Shown here in pieces: positions 46,211 to 58,500 of a stretch of DNA of 64,000 nucleotides. Position numbers and translations under genes: made by a program. The number at the start of each line of letters is the position of its first letter. The first letter of the stretch is position 1. The DNA lies in NCBI GenBank assembly GCA_018398765.1, contig JAHBMJ010005045.1:1-64000 (forward strand), read 5' to 3'. A model generated the notes under the pieces. It was given only the letters and a program-made list of their open reading frames with translations. It was not told the DNA's origin and ran no database searches. Source of the stretch: Chromera velia (taxonomy: Eukaryota > Sar > Chromeraceae).

Positions 46211-49200
46211 ATGCCAATCTCGTGTCTGACCGACAGATTTGCGAAGTGCAAGGCCGAAGGAAAGGCTGCATTCGTTGCCTACCTAACGGGTCTGTTTGCG
46301 ATCTTCTGAGCGTCTCTTTCTCCTCACTTTCTCGTACTTGCCGCTCACTCTCTTTCCTTTTCTTTTCTTGCGTTCCATGATGCAGCTGGGTTCGACACTA
46401 GAGAGCTGACTGTGGATGCGCTCCTGGGTCTCGAAGAGGGGGGGGCAGATGTGATCGAAGTCGGAGTTCCCTTTTCGGACCCGATGGCAGGTCAGTGAGA
46501 CTGGCTACACTCTCACTCCGGCACTTGCGTGCTGTCCGGCTTTCTTGCCCCCCCCCCCCCCCCCCNTCCCCCCGTCGTGGTTCTCCCAGTCGCCGTATGC
46601 CCCTTCTATATGTTTTCTCGCACCTCCACCTCATTTCTTCCCTCATGCTCTTGCTCGTCATTTTGTGCGTCTGCAGACGGACCGGTGATCGAGAGAGCCG
46701 GCAACGTGGCCCTCGCCAATGGAGTGAAGCTGGCGGACTGCTTTGAGTTCGTCAAGCAGGCCAGACAGAAGGGCTTGACGATCCCGGTGGGTCTTTCTGA
46801 GAAAGGGAAAAGGGAATTCGTCTGAGCCAATTGGAGGCCAGATCGCGAGCCTGCGTCAGACCCGCCTGCGGCAAACGGTGATGCCTGGTGACAGGAGGCA
46901 GACGGACTCTTTCTTGAAGCATGAAAGGAAAATGCCTCTAGAAGGGTCTACCGCAGATCACGTACTAAAGTGCATCTAGTCTACAGACAAAGTGTGCGTC
47001 CCTGCTTGGGTCGGATGGCTCCCTCTCTTTCCCCCAACCAACAAAGGACCGTTATGAAGTTTCTTTTTCCCCTGTCCTTCCCTGTCTGCAGGTCCTTCTG
47101 ATGACCTACTTGAATCCCATTCTCTCTTTTGGCCTAGAGAAATGTTGCGAGAAGGCGAGGGACTCGGGTGTGGACGGGTTCATCCCTGTAGACCTTCCAC
47201 ATGGAGAGGGGCAAGACGACGCGTTTCTCTCTGCGTGCAAGAAGTTCGATATCTCCTCGGTTCCTTTGGTGAGTCAGTGAGTGAGAAAGCGACTAAGTGA
47301 GTGAGTGACTAAGAGGGTGAAGGAGTGAGAGAGTGAGCAAGTGAGTGAGCGCATGGGCAAGCGACCGAGTCAGAGAAAGAAAGAAACAGTGAATGAATAA
47401 GTGAGGTAGTGAGGAGTGCCCTTCTTCTTTGTCTTCTTCAATGAGTTATCAAGCTGCCAATTGAAGGAAACTCTTGGGGATTAGGACGCCTGGCAGCACA
47501 GGGCCTGGATGCACAGTGAAGGGAGGCTCTGGGTCCACGCGTGTTTGAGTGAGGAAACCTGTGGACTGTAAAAAAAATTGGGTGGGGCTGGATTCCATGC
47601 TTTCTTTCGCCCTTATATCCTTCTTCACACCCATCTCTCCAAACCAAACCCGACAGATTTTGGCACTCGTGTCAGGCACCTTGGCTTTTGCGTGCGTCTC
47701 TTCTCTCAAGCCCTTCTTCTCACACAGCAATCCCTTGCTCATCCCCTTGCACCCCTTGTTTTGTGCTTTCATTCATCAGTTGTCTCCCACAAGCGGGGAG
47801 GACAGAATTGCACGCGTCGCTGCGACAGCGACCAGCTTCATCTATTGCGTCTCTCTGACTGGCGTGACGGGCATGAAAACCAACTCTGATCAGCTGAGGG
47901 GGGGGGAGGGGGGAAAGGAGAAGGCCCTTGTGGACCCCTTCACAGCTGCAACTGCGGAACTCGGCAAGACCATCTCGTTCATCAAGAAGCACTCAGACAT
48001 GCCTGTTGCGGTTGGGTTTGGAATCTCCAAGTGAGTTTCTTTCTGCTGTCTCTGTCAAGAAAGTGCAAACAAAGACTGTCTGTTAGATGGTCATCGAGGG
48101 GGTCCGAGCCTTCGCCTGCCCTCTTTGTTGAAACAAACACAGCTTCTTTCAGGAGAAAACGATTTCAATGATGCTCACCCGCATGCAACCTCTAGGGGAC
48201 ACACTTTATGGCCTTCTTTTCTTCTCCTCCACATACCAATCTCCTCTTTGATCTCTCTGTGCAGACCTGAGAACGTCAAGCGCGTTGTCGATCTCGGAGC
48301 CGATGGTTTCGTTGTGGGCACAGCAGTCGTTGCCTGTGTCGAGAACACCGCCGGGCCCCCTGCCGCCAAGGTGGCAGCGCTGGAGGCCCTCGCAAAGAGC
48401 CTGAAGGCCGCAGCCTCCCTGCCGATCGCTACAGAGGAACCTGCGGCAAAGAGGCTGAAGGCGAACGGAACGACAGAAGGATCCAACGGGGGTGCTGCTA
48501 TTGTCAATGGGGGAGGGAAGGCTTTGGGTGCAAACGTGTGGTGTTTTGGGGACTTTGGTGGTCGGTACATTCCTGAAACTCTGATGCACGCTCACGACGA
48601 GCTGACAAAGATGTACGAGACAGCCAAGGCGGTGAGTTCAATTGAGAGGATGCGAGGGTTGCGGAGGGGACCTCTGAAATGAAAGGATTTCCTGCAGTTC
48701 CCTTCCTCTGCTCGTCGCATACAGGCGTGTGTTGCAGCTGTATGCCTGGCTGCGTGCGTGGGCTGGATCGCCTTGCATCTGTGCAACAGTACATCGCGGA
48801 TTTGTATGTGGACATTGGGGGGATCCCATCCCTTCCCGTGTCCCCTGAATTGATATTTAAGCACCGGATGTGCTGGATCGCGATAAATCGTGTCGTGTGT
48901 TCATACGTATTCCGGACGAGTTCCTGTTTCTCTCTCCTCTGTGCAGGACCCTTCCTTCGCAACAGAGCTGGACCTCCTGCGAAGAAATTATGTGGGAGGT
49001 CCCACCCCGTTGTATCATGCAAAGAGACTGACGGAGCACGCAGGGGGGGCGCAGATCTGGTTCAAGAGGGAGGAACTTGCCCACACAGGAGCACATAAGG
49101 TGAGTGGGAAATTGTAAAGAGAGGTTGGACAACGGAAAGAAAGCGATACGGTGAAAAAGGGCAAAAGAAATAAAGAAATGAGGGATGGAGGGAGGGAGGT

Positions 49201-52200
49201 TTGTTTTATTACACTTGAAGATCTGCATCCTTATGGGTGGGTGACTTTTGTGCCTTATGAGTGACGGCCCCCCTCTGCCCCTCGCGTTCTGAAGTTTCCC
49301 CTCTTTCCTTTTGTGACTCGATTTTTGTTTCTATTTGCTCTCTCTGGGCAGATGTATACAGATTTTTCAACCCAACCAGGTCGTTCGCTGGTACCATTTC
49401 TTTTTCTTTCCTTCCTCCCTGTGAGTGCAGATCAATAACGCCCTTGGACAGGCACTCCTCGCAAAGAAGTCAGTCCGAAAAAAAGGGAGAGACATCAATG
49501 ACGTTTGTCACTGATCTTTGCTCCTCGCCTTTCGTTTCTTTTAGCGTTGGCGAAGGGCCAAAATTCCCTTTTTCATGCCATGCGGCCTTTTCGTTTGTTT
49601 ATCCCTCCGTTTCTCCTTCCTTCCCGCCGCCCTCTCGCCTCGTCCTGTCCGGTATCCTGCAGTGGCCTGTTGGCGTATACATTTTGACCCTCAAGCATTT
49701 TGATCCGATTTTGCACCCACATTTTCTTTCTTTTCTGCAGACTCGGAAAGCAGAGAATCATCGCTGAGACAGGGGCGGGACAGCACGGAGTTGCCACGGC
49801 CACTGCATGCGCTCTCTTGGGGTGGGTGGGTTTTTGGACCTACAGCTTCTCCTGTTTTCTTCTTGCATGGTTCTTTTTCCTTGTTTTTTTGCATGGGAGA
49901 GGGAGGTCGTCGGCCATGTCGATTTTCTTTCGTGTTTAGCAGGTGGGCTGCCTATGTTGTCGCTATTGACCTTTTTTCCATCCTCTTCATTCTGTAGAAA
50001 CAAACAAATGGGGCCGTCTCTACCTCAGATACAAAGACTGTCTTCTCACGCTGAATTGCTCCCTCATACGAATGCTTGGTGACGTTCCACTTTTGTGCCA
50101 CCTCATCTCTACACGTTCAGGCTTTGGCTCTAAATGATGGCAATATTGGCCCTGCCATGTGTGTGTGGAAGGCCTTTCCTCGTCTGCCCAGAGTGAGACT
50201 GAGGGCTACCCCATATCATGAGGCTGTATCTTTTTCTGTTCTGTGCCGTGATAGCGCCCCCCCTCTCACCCGCTTTACCTCTGGGTTCTCCTCCGTACCT
50301 GGTCCCTGCTCTCTTCACCTGTATCTTTCCACTCCCTCCCTCCCTCCCTGCAGACTCGAGTGCATCGTCTACATGGGAGCTCAAGACTGCGAGCGGCAAA
50401 AACTCAACGTGTTCAGAATGAGCATGCTGGGGGCCAAGTGCATACCTGTAACGTCCGTCTCCATCCGCAAATATCCGATCACCGCTTTTCTGGCAGAGAA
50501 GATAGAAAACAAAAAAGACTTCATACCAAGAAATTCCCACCGGAAACTAAGTACAGCCGTCCCCGCTTTTCTCACACTGAAAGCGTGTCTGCAATAGAGA
50601 ACGAGAACTTGATGTGCCCCCCTTTCCACTATCCCCAGGGCAACGCCCGATGTGTGATCTCGGAAGCCTTCTAGTTGTGCTAGGAGTTCCCGTTGTTTTT
50701 CTGATTCCTTTCAGCGCCGCTGAACAGCCTCTCTCTCTCTCTCTCTCTCTGTTGCCCTAGTATCCTTTTCCTCCGCTCCGCATGTGACCTGCCGTCTTTT
50801 GACTCTCTCCGCTCTCCCTCTCCATCTGGACAGAATTCCTGACGCTTGCACCATTCACACCCGAATCCTGTCGTATTTATCTGTTTATTGATTCATGAAT
50901 TAGCAAATTGACTCACTTGTTGATCCTCTCTCTCTTTTTGGTTTGGCAGGTCGGGATCCCAAACACTGAAGGATGCAATCAATGAGGCTCTCAGAGATGT
51001 CAGTAGTCTGTCTGTCTGTCTGATTGTCTTGCTGGGTTCTCTTCTCTTCTCCTTCCTTCTCTTGATAACGTTTCTTCTGTGGCAGACACAGAAAGAAAAG
51101 GAGAGAGGCATTTTTTTGCACCTTTGTGACTGTATTGCTGTGTTTCTGAGTTGTCACATCCCTCTTCCCATTTCTACCTCTCGTGTTGCAACTTTCAGTC
51201 CTTTCCTTTTCCACTTCTCCTTTCGCTCTCTTTCAGCCGCAAACCGCTCCTCTTCCCTTCTCCTCCCTTCCCTTCTCTTCCCTTTCTGCAGTGGGTGACG
51301 AACATCCGAACCACCCACTACATTATCGGGTCGGCAATCGGACCTCATCCCTTCCCTGACATCGTCAGGGACTTCCAATCCATCATCGGTCGGTCCCTTG
51401 ATCGGTCGGATGATGGGCCGTCTGTCTGTCTGTCTGACTGTCTGTCTGTATCTGTGCGGAAGCCATACCGATACATCGCCATTAGAATTAATTACCTTTC
51501 GGGAAAGCAGATCTGCACACATCAGATCTGCGTTCAAAGTCTGAGTGCCCTGCTCTTGTTCGCATCCCTGTGCGATGTTTCCCTGTTTCCTTCGGTCTTT
51601 TTTGTTTTTCTCCTCACTCCACACCACGTTCTCATGACGCAACCAAAAGCAAAGGTGAAATTTCTCTGAGATCTTTCAAGACCTTCCCCCCAATTCCCCT
51701 CTTCCGCTTTCGATCTATCCCTCTCTGCAGGCAAGGAGGCGAGGGCCCAGATGCTCAATCAGGGAGAGTTCGCACCCTCTGCCCCTGGAAGTGGGGGGCA
51801 CACCATCGGGCCTGGAAAGCTGCCGGACGTTGTCGTTGCGTGCGTCGGAGGTGGGTCCAATGCCATCGGTATGTTTGCTGGATTCCTTGAAGACAAAGAT
51901 GTTGAACTCATCGGTGTGGAGGCGGGAGGGGCAGCAGGGCCGCCTGCGGAAGGCAGTAACGAGAAGGCAAAACACTCCGCCACCCTCTCTGCTGGGACTC
52001 CAGGGGTCCTCCATGGGAACAGGACCTATCTTCTTCAGGTGGGGGGCTGCGAGTGCATGGGCCGTTGAGGGGTTTCGGAGGCGTCTCACTTTGCGTCAGA
52101 TCTCCTGAGTATCGATTGAGGTGAAAGAGATCTTGCTTTCCATGGTTTGCTAGTCAGAATTTCTCGATTGAGACAACAGAGGGGGAGCCCAAATGCCCAC

Positions 52201-52597
52201 AGTCGCGGGCCTCTTGAGTGAAAAATCAGAAGAGTGTCAGAAAAACGGAAAATTAGATGTTCTGGTTGTGTGGGTGGTACCATTGTTGCGAGACCATGAT
52301 GTTTAAATGTACACTAAACTTGAGTCCTAAGTACTGGGATGTATCAGTAAATGTGTGATCCCTTTCCGCTCTCTGCCTCTATCTCTCCCTCTCCCTCTCT
52401 CTGCCTCTCTCTTTCTCCATGTGTGTGATGTAGTATGTGCTTGTGCGTATTCTGGTGCGTGTTCTGGTGCGGGTGTATGTGTGTGACCGTACGTCTGTGT
52501 ATCTGTGTTCCTGTCTGTCTCTTGTGTTCATGAAGAGAAGGAGGGAAGAGAAAGAAGCATACAGTATGTCTTTCCATCTGCCTGTCTGTGTGCATGT

Positions 52598-52630
<33 letters not shown>

Positions 52631-53971
52631 CAGTCCTCCGAGGGCCAGATCGAGGAGACCCACTCGATTTCTGCTGGCCTTGACTACCCAGGGGTGGGCC
52701 CTCAGCACGCAGCTCTGAAGGACGCGGGGAGGGCGAAATATGTGTGGGCAACAGGTGAGTGAAAGAGAGAGGCGGCGAGCGAGTGGGAGGTCTCACAAGA
52801 CGAAGGAAAGAGGGTTTTTGGCCTTTTTTGTGTTTGAATGAAACACGGAAAGGAAAGCGGCAGGGGTCAGTCGCTTCCCTCCCCTTTCCCCCCCCCTTTG
52901 TTCTCTTGCCTGCTTGCCTCTTCGTCGTTCATCGTGTTGTGCATCCGTCCAAAGCCACTGGGATTTCTAGGAAGACTGAAACAGAAGAGAGGTATTGGAC
53001 TGGACTGCTCGTTGAGCGACAGCCAATGTTGACATCTTGCGCGAATGGGATTCTGTGGTCAAAAACGTGTGTGCATGAGAGCTTGCGCGCGCGCGTTTGT
53101 TCACGTGTGCAGTTTTGTATGCTGTGGTCGTGCGTATGTACTCGTATTCGCTTGTGTGTGCAGACTCAGATGCTCTGGCAGCTCTGCAAATGTGCTCTCG
53201 ACTCGAGGGTCTCATCCCGGTAAGGGGAAGGGGGAGGAAGGTGAAGGTGGGGGGGGTATGAAAGAAGTGTGGCTGGCAAGTGCAAGAAAAGCACAAGCGG
53301 AAACAGAAGTTTTTGGAGATGTTCCAAATACGCTTTGATGCACCGTAAAAAAAATAAGGTCTGAGCCTGTCCGAATGACTGATATCCTTGGGTGGAGAGG
53401 GGGGGTGTATGGAGGGAAGATCAAAGGCCTTGAGTACACCTTCGAACACACAGAGAAGTGGGTCCATTCCATTCACGCGAAAGACAACAAGGTGCTTCTT
53501 TCAGGTGCATGCCTAACTCTCACCCTCATCTTTCAAAATGTACTCAATCTGTTGTGGTCATTTGCGTGTGTGTCTTCGTTCCTTCAGGCTCTGGAGCCCT
53601 CCCATGCTGTGTCCTATGCTCTGAAGAGGGCAAAGGAAATGAGACCCGACCAGATCATTTTGGTCAGTCAGTTAGTCAGTCATCAGGTCGATTCCAGTCA
53701 GGCAGTCAGAGAGGGGCGCACGAAGGCGTCTGTGCTTGTGTTTACTTCTCTTCATCATCACGTCTCTTCCTGTGTCTGTGATCATCGATTTGAGGCTGTC
53801 TGTTTTCCTCTGTCTGTCTCTCCTGATGGATGCTCTTCTGTTCTTTCTGCGTTTTCTTTCTGCATGTGGCAGGTGAATCTCTGCGGGAGAGGGGACAAGG
53901 ACATGGTGCAAGTGGCAAAGCACCTGGGGGTGGACGTCTCGGGATCCACTGGAAGGGACATGAAGGCCTGA
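46211..53971 (+). CDS. Tryptophan synthase, fused alpha and beta subunits
   Basis: Seventeen exons keep frame exactly (2,265 nt, 754 residues): 46211-46289, 46386-46490, 46677-46786, 47092-47268, 47780-48030, 48265-48631, 48947-49099, 49431-49468, 49741-49821, 50354-50452, 50950-50998, 51292-51388, 51731-52038, 52634-52754, 53164-53219, 53588-53662 and 53873-53971. The TrpA half (1 to about 290) splits indole-3-glycerol phosphate; catalytic Glu51 (EVGVPFSDP) and Asp62 (DGPVI) are present. A Gly/Ala/Asn-rich linker of about 40 residues leads to TrpB (about 335-754), which joins indole and serine. TrpB has the PLP lysine in GAHK (Lys414), Glu436 in AETGAGQHG and the phosphate loop GGGSNAIG. The alpha-beta order matches fungal and algal fusions. 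The N-terminus begins at the barrel core, with no visible plastid leader. Confidence 0.96.
46549..46566. repeat. Poly-C run with undetermined base
   Basis: A C homopolymer of about 17 bases ends in N at 46566, inside intron 2 of tryptophan synthase. It does not affect coding. Confidence 0.9.
47269..47405. repeat. GTGA/GAGT-rich tract after a 5' splice site
   Basis: The start of tryptophan synthase intron 4 is an irregular GTGAGTGAGTGACT array of about 130 bases that begins at the donor itself. Many false GTGAGT donors follow the true one. Confidence 0.8.
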
Positions 53972-55115
53972 GGAGGGGGGGAGGGGGGAGGAAGGAGGGG
54001 CTGAATTGGGGTTTCTCATCTCTTTCTGTGCATCTCTCGACCGGTATGCCTGTTCGCTGAATCTCGAAGGAAGTTTCAGTTTTCTCTTTGACTTCCTTTT
54101 AAAAAGAGTTTCAACACATGCACTCATAAACTATTGGAGGGTCAACGCGGAAGAGTTGGGCAGTGTTGGTGGTCGATTGGCTGAGGACGTTGCATGGCAG
54201 GTTGGTCTTCAGTTTGATCGGCCGGTCGATCGGGAAAAACTCGAATATCGAGGAAGAGTCGGAGTCTCAAGAACAGAACATAACAATTGAAAAGGTTCAA
54301 CTGCAAGAGTGACGGGCAGGACATGCAGGAAAGTCTGGATGGCATTCTTCAGGCGTCATGTCAATTGATTCAATGATGCATCGTCAATGAGTTGATTCAG
54401 CTGGTGTCAGCATGCTGAACGGTCTATTGCTGATTGAGAAGCCTGTCAGAAGGATTTTGTCATGCTGCGTTCAATGTTAACTTCGACCGCTGGATCGTTC
54501 CGAGTCATGTGAGCGGATTTTTAGACCATTTTCATCACTTTTCTGCCAGTGTGAAGCTTTTCGCCAGGTTTCGGATTCCTGTATACATCTACATGTATGC
54601 AAAAGATTCACAAAACGTGATTCAATATGTCTAACACAACATTTTACAAAAAAGCGGTGGTTGATCCAAGCACACTAGCCTTAAAGCATAGCATAGCATA
54701 GCATTGATGTTCCGGGTTAAAAATTATTAAGCCTGCGTCTTCCTGCACGTATATTCTTAGGCATGTTCTCTGGCATCTGCTACTACTTTTAGGGGAGACT
54801 AGGGCTAGTTCTAGGGCATTTTTGAGAATTATTATAAGTTGTTAAGGCCCGACGAACGTAGCTAGATACCAAATTCTGATACCGACCTGCTGATCCGAAA
54901 ATGTCTACAAAAAATTTTGGTATACGTATTTTCGGTAATTTTTCGGTACTTTCGGTATACCGTCTTTTTTGAACTAGTTTTTGAAGATTAGTGTTAGATT
55001 ACAGATTTTTAATAGGTTTTGTGCACCGTTAAGACACTGGAATGCACAAAATATGCATTCTGACAAGCTAGCATGCAGACGAAGGCACAGAGGGGCCAAA
55101 TCATTAAGTTTGCAA
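53972..55115. other. Tryptophan synthase 3' flank and AT-rich intergenic DNA
   Basis: The mid-GC part to about 54660 should hold the 3' UTR. A TAGCATAGCATAGCATAGCA pentamer repeat lies at about 54686-54705. The rest is AT-rich, with an ATTTTCGGTA-like motif repeated near 54930-54960. No gene is seen. Confidence 0.5.
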
Positions 55116-55368
55116 CTAGGAGTGATCCCAATATATTTATTTACATTAAAGTGACGATGATTCCACTTCAAATACATAATTTAAAACTTTAGAACACTTA
55201 AAGCTTAAGAAGAAAAGTTGGAACTATAACTGAAAGAAAACATCACTTTTCTAGCGTTCTTTGCAGGGTAGTTTTAAAGTGTTTAAAGAGGAAATTTTAA
55301 ATTTTACAGTTAAAGTGGAGGCGTTATTACTTTATTTAAAAATTTAAAACTATTGGGATCACCCCTAG
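55116..55368. mobile_element. Small hAT-like MITE
   Basis: The ends CTAGGAGTGATCCCAATA and TATTGGGATCACCCCTAG (the second written as the complement of the first with small changes) form inverted repeats of about 18 bp. The flanks GTTTGCAA (55108-55115) and GTTTGAAA (55369-55376) agree at seven of eight bases, as for an 8-bp target duplication. The interior is AT-rich with no coding. Confidence 0.75.
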
Positions 55369-55509
55369 GTTTGAAATGAATTTGCATCAGTGCATCTAGG
55401 TTTGCATAATAGTACAGTATAAACTAGAGTATATATTTGTATTTATTTGTCCATATGGTTAATAATATGTTTTCTCCACTGATTCGGCACTGAACAAGAC
55501 TTCAACAAG

Positions 55510-58500
55510 TCACAATATGACAATTCTCTCTCCACTTGTGAGAAAAGGGGCCTTCAGACACCCTTCCGAAGAATCCCACTCAGGCGGAGGAACCCATCCC
55601 CCTCCATTCCCGCCCGGGCGTATGGAACGAAATCCCGGGAGTGCCATCTCGAGGGCCTGCATTCCTTCTGCACCCACGTGCCCCGGCTGGTGTTGTGCCC
55701 CGAAAACGAGATCGAAGGCCGCGGCTGGGGGGGGGGCGGCATGGCTCTTGATGGTCAAGTATCGGAGACCTGGGAGCTTACCCTCCCTGAGCATGTCTGC
55801 GAGGGCGACTGCCCCCTCTTGATTGAGGGGATTGCCTTCAAGGATGAACGATTGGAGGGTAGCCAGGGGTGGCTGGGTTCTCCAGGTGGTAGCGAGAGCG
55901 GTCGCATCTTGGTCAGAAATGCCACACCTGGACAAGTCGAGAGCCAAAATTTCAGGCAGGTTCTCTGCATTGACAACCTGTGCAAGTGCCCCCAGGCCTC
56001 CTGCAATTGCAGCGTCACTCAAGTCGAGAACTCGAAGTCTCGGCAATTGCTTTGTGGCAATAGAAAACGAAAGAAGCCGCCCCCCCACTGTGCCAATTTG
56101 AGGCGAACTTAACCGCAGCCTTTGAAGGCCTCGGAGAGACCCCGAGGCTATCGCAATGGCAACGGCCCCCGCGTCTTCGTCGTCCACACCCTCCTCGGCC
56201 TGCAGCTCCAGCTCTCGCAGGGGGGGGCGTGCTGCTTCGATGCCTGCCATCAGGGGAGACAGAGGGTGAAATTGCCCCTGAGCGGGTACTGCCATATGGA
56301 GGATGGAAATGCTCTCAAGCGAGGAAAATATGCCCAAACGAATCACATCACCTAGAGCACGGGGGATTTCACGAGGGACGGGCATCTCATCGAGATCTCT
56401 TTCAAAGAAGGGAATCTCCCACCCGAAGGAACTGCGGCAGCCACGCCTTCCGCCATCCCCTGCAACAGCGCAACCAAATCGGGAGAACTAAGGACACCAA
56501 AATCGAGACCGGAAACGAGTGGCAAAAAGCCCGTCACCCCCGCCATCCCGATCCCTTCCCCGAGACACCTCGCGATCTCCAGGCCCATGTTCAGAAAACC
56601 CATGTAGTCGATCGATATTTTCTTGGCACCCTGCATAATGCCTTTTTTCATTGCCATTACTAAGCCCCTGACACCAACATACGAATCACCTCTCCGGCAA
56701 AACCGCACGTCTGAATCCACATGCTGAGAGAGCCCCCCCCCCTCAACAAAGCCCTCACCGAGTGCCTCCCCAATCTGGTCAAAAGGCCACCAGAGATACA
56801 GATGACGGAGCGACGGAATATTCTCAGAGCTCAACGACCTTCCCAAAGCCCTCGTCGCACCCCATGCTCCCTCATTTGAATCGATACGAAATTTCAATTC
56901 TAGAGACTTCAACACAGGGAGAATCTCTCTGCTCCTTTCGAGAACACCTGCAAGAGTCCCCACCCCTTCTCCCCTGTCATCTGTCCATTCAAGAGAGAGA
57001 CTCTCAAGAAACAAAAGCTTCCCCGACCCCAAACCACTCCCCAACGCACATGCAACATGACTGCCTACCATTGTATCACCGAAACGCAACTTTTGAAGTC
57101 TCGAGACTTTGCCGTCTCTCATCGCCTCACCCAAAATTTTTGCTCCTCTATTCTCTACAAAATTACCTCGTAAGTCCAAATTCTCAATCAACGGAGCCTT
57201 TCCCTCCCTCAGAGGGACAAGAAGACCCTCCATTCCTTCAGCATGAAACTCGCAAGACTTCACATTCAGAGATCGAAGCTCCGACAGGTGCCCGGTTCCC
57301 ATTGCCTTGCCAAGGGCCTTCCCCCCCTCAACGCCCCCACTCCCAAAACCAAGGTCGAGCACTTGGAGACCAGTGCACGCCCCCCCTCCGAGAGCCTCGG
57401 AGAGAGCCCTCATTCCTGCCACCAGCACCCTGCAACCTCCCAGGTGAAGCGAACGGAGTTTCGGAACCTTACCAGCCGATATCGCATCCGCACACACCCC
57501 CGCCCCCCCATCCTCAATATCATTTAACGACAAATTCAAGTGTTCAAGTGCGAGCAGCTCACCTGAGCACAGCAGATGCTCGAGTGCTCTCACAACCCTG
57601 TCTGTCTGATCTTCCCCTTCAGCGGCCTCAGCCAGACCTGCCGCTCCCTCTTCAGGCCCTTGGGCCCCGGCCAAACCTGCCGCCCCCCCTTCTTCCGCTC
57701 CCTCTTGGGCCCCGGCATGACCTGCCGCCCCTCCTTCAGGGGCCCCTCCGTTCTCCACCCCCTCCCCATTTGGGAGGATGTCGTTCTGTTGCAGCTCCAG
57801 ACTCCTCAGGGAAGGGACAGCCCCTGAAGCCACCCCCTCCGCAACCCCCTGGAGGCCCCCTAGCCGAATGCTGTTATCAGACAAGTCGAGAGTCTCAAGA
57901 AAAAAAAGAATACCCCCCTTCATGGCATCCCCCAAAGCCCGGGCACCCTCCCGGCCGGCTTTTGTGTTCCGCATCTTCAGAGATTGAAGCTTGCAGGACG
58001 ACCCCGGACCTCCACCCGCCAGCGCTTTCATCAGCGCGTCCACCCCCGCAGGACCGAGGGGGCAGTTGTTCACGTCCAAATGCAAAAGAGAACAGAGCCT
58101 CCCTGTCAGAGCAGCTTGCCGAAGCGATTCTCTTCCTTGTGTTTCAAACACCTTCACTGCACAGTTGAAGAGGGAGAGGAGAGAAGATAAACGCACTAGC
58201 ACACCAAAATTTAAGTAAATGGTACACAAACTGCAATAGGCAGGGCAGGAAAGGGCGGCGAGTCCGATCTCAATTTTCTGCGTGTGTCTCCCTTCCTATA
58301 GCCGCCTGGTTTCACCAGACAGCCATGATCATATCCACTGACGGTGTCCGCAACGCTTCCAATAGAAATGTATACAAGGCTAGACAATCAGCCTGGAAAG
58401 CGACTCACCGCTGACTACTAGTGTCTCAATGGAAGGCGGCACCCACCGGAGAAGACGCCAGAGTACATCTGCGTCTGCATTCATACATTTATCAATTCAC

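Noticed and set aside
55510-56385. A separate second LRR gene starting at MPVPREIPRA
   Set aside because: Its frame is open further upstream, the repeats continue across the junction and there is no intergenic space; one gene with a homopolymer error is simpler.
56762-58168. 468-codon open frame on the plus strand
   Set aside because: It is antisense to the LRR exon. The minus strand gives regular LRR units; the plus frame gives Pro/Ser-rich text with no domain.
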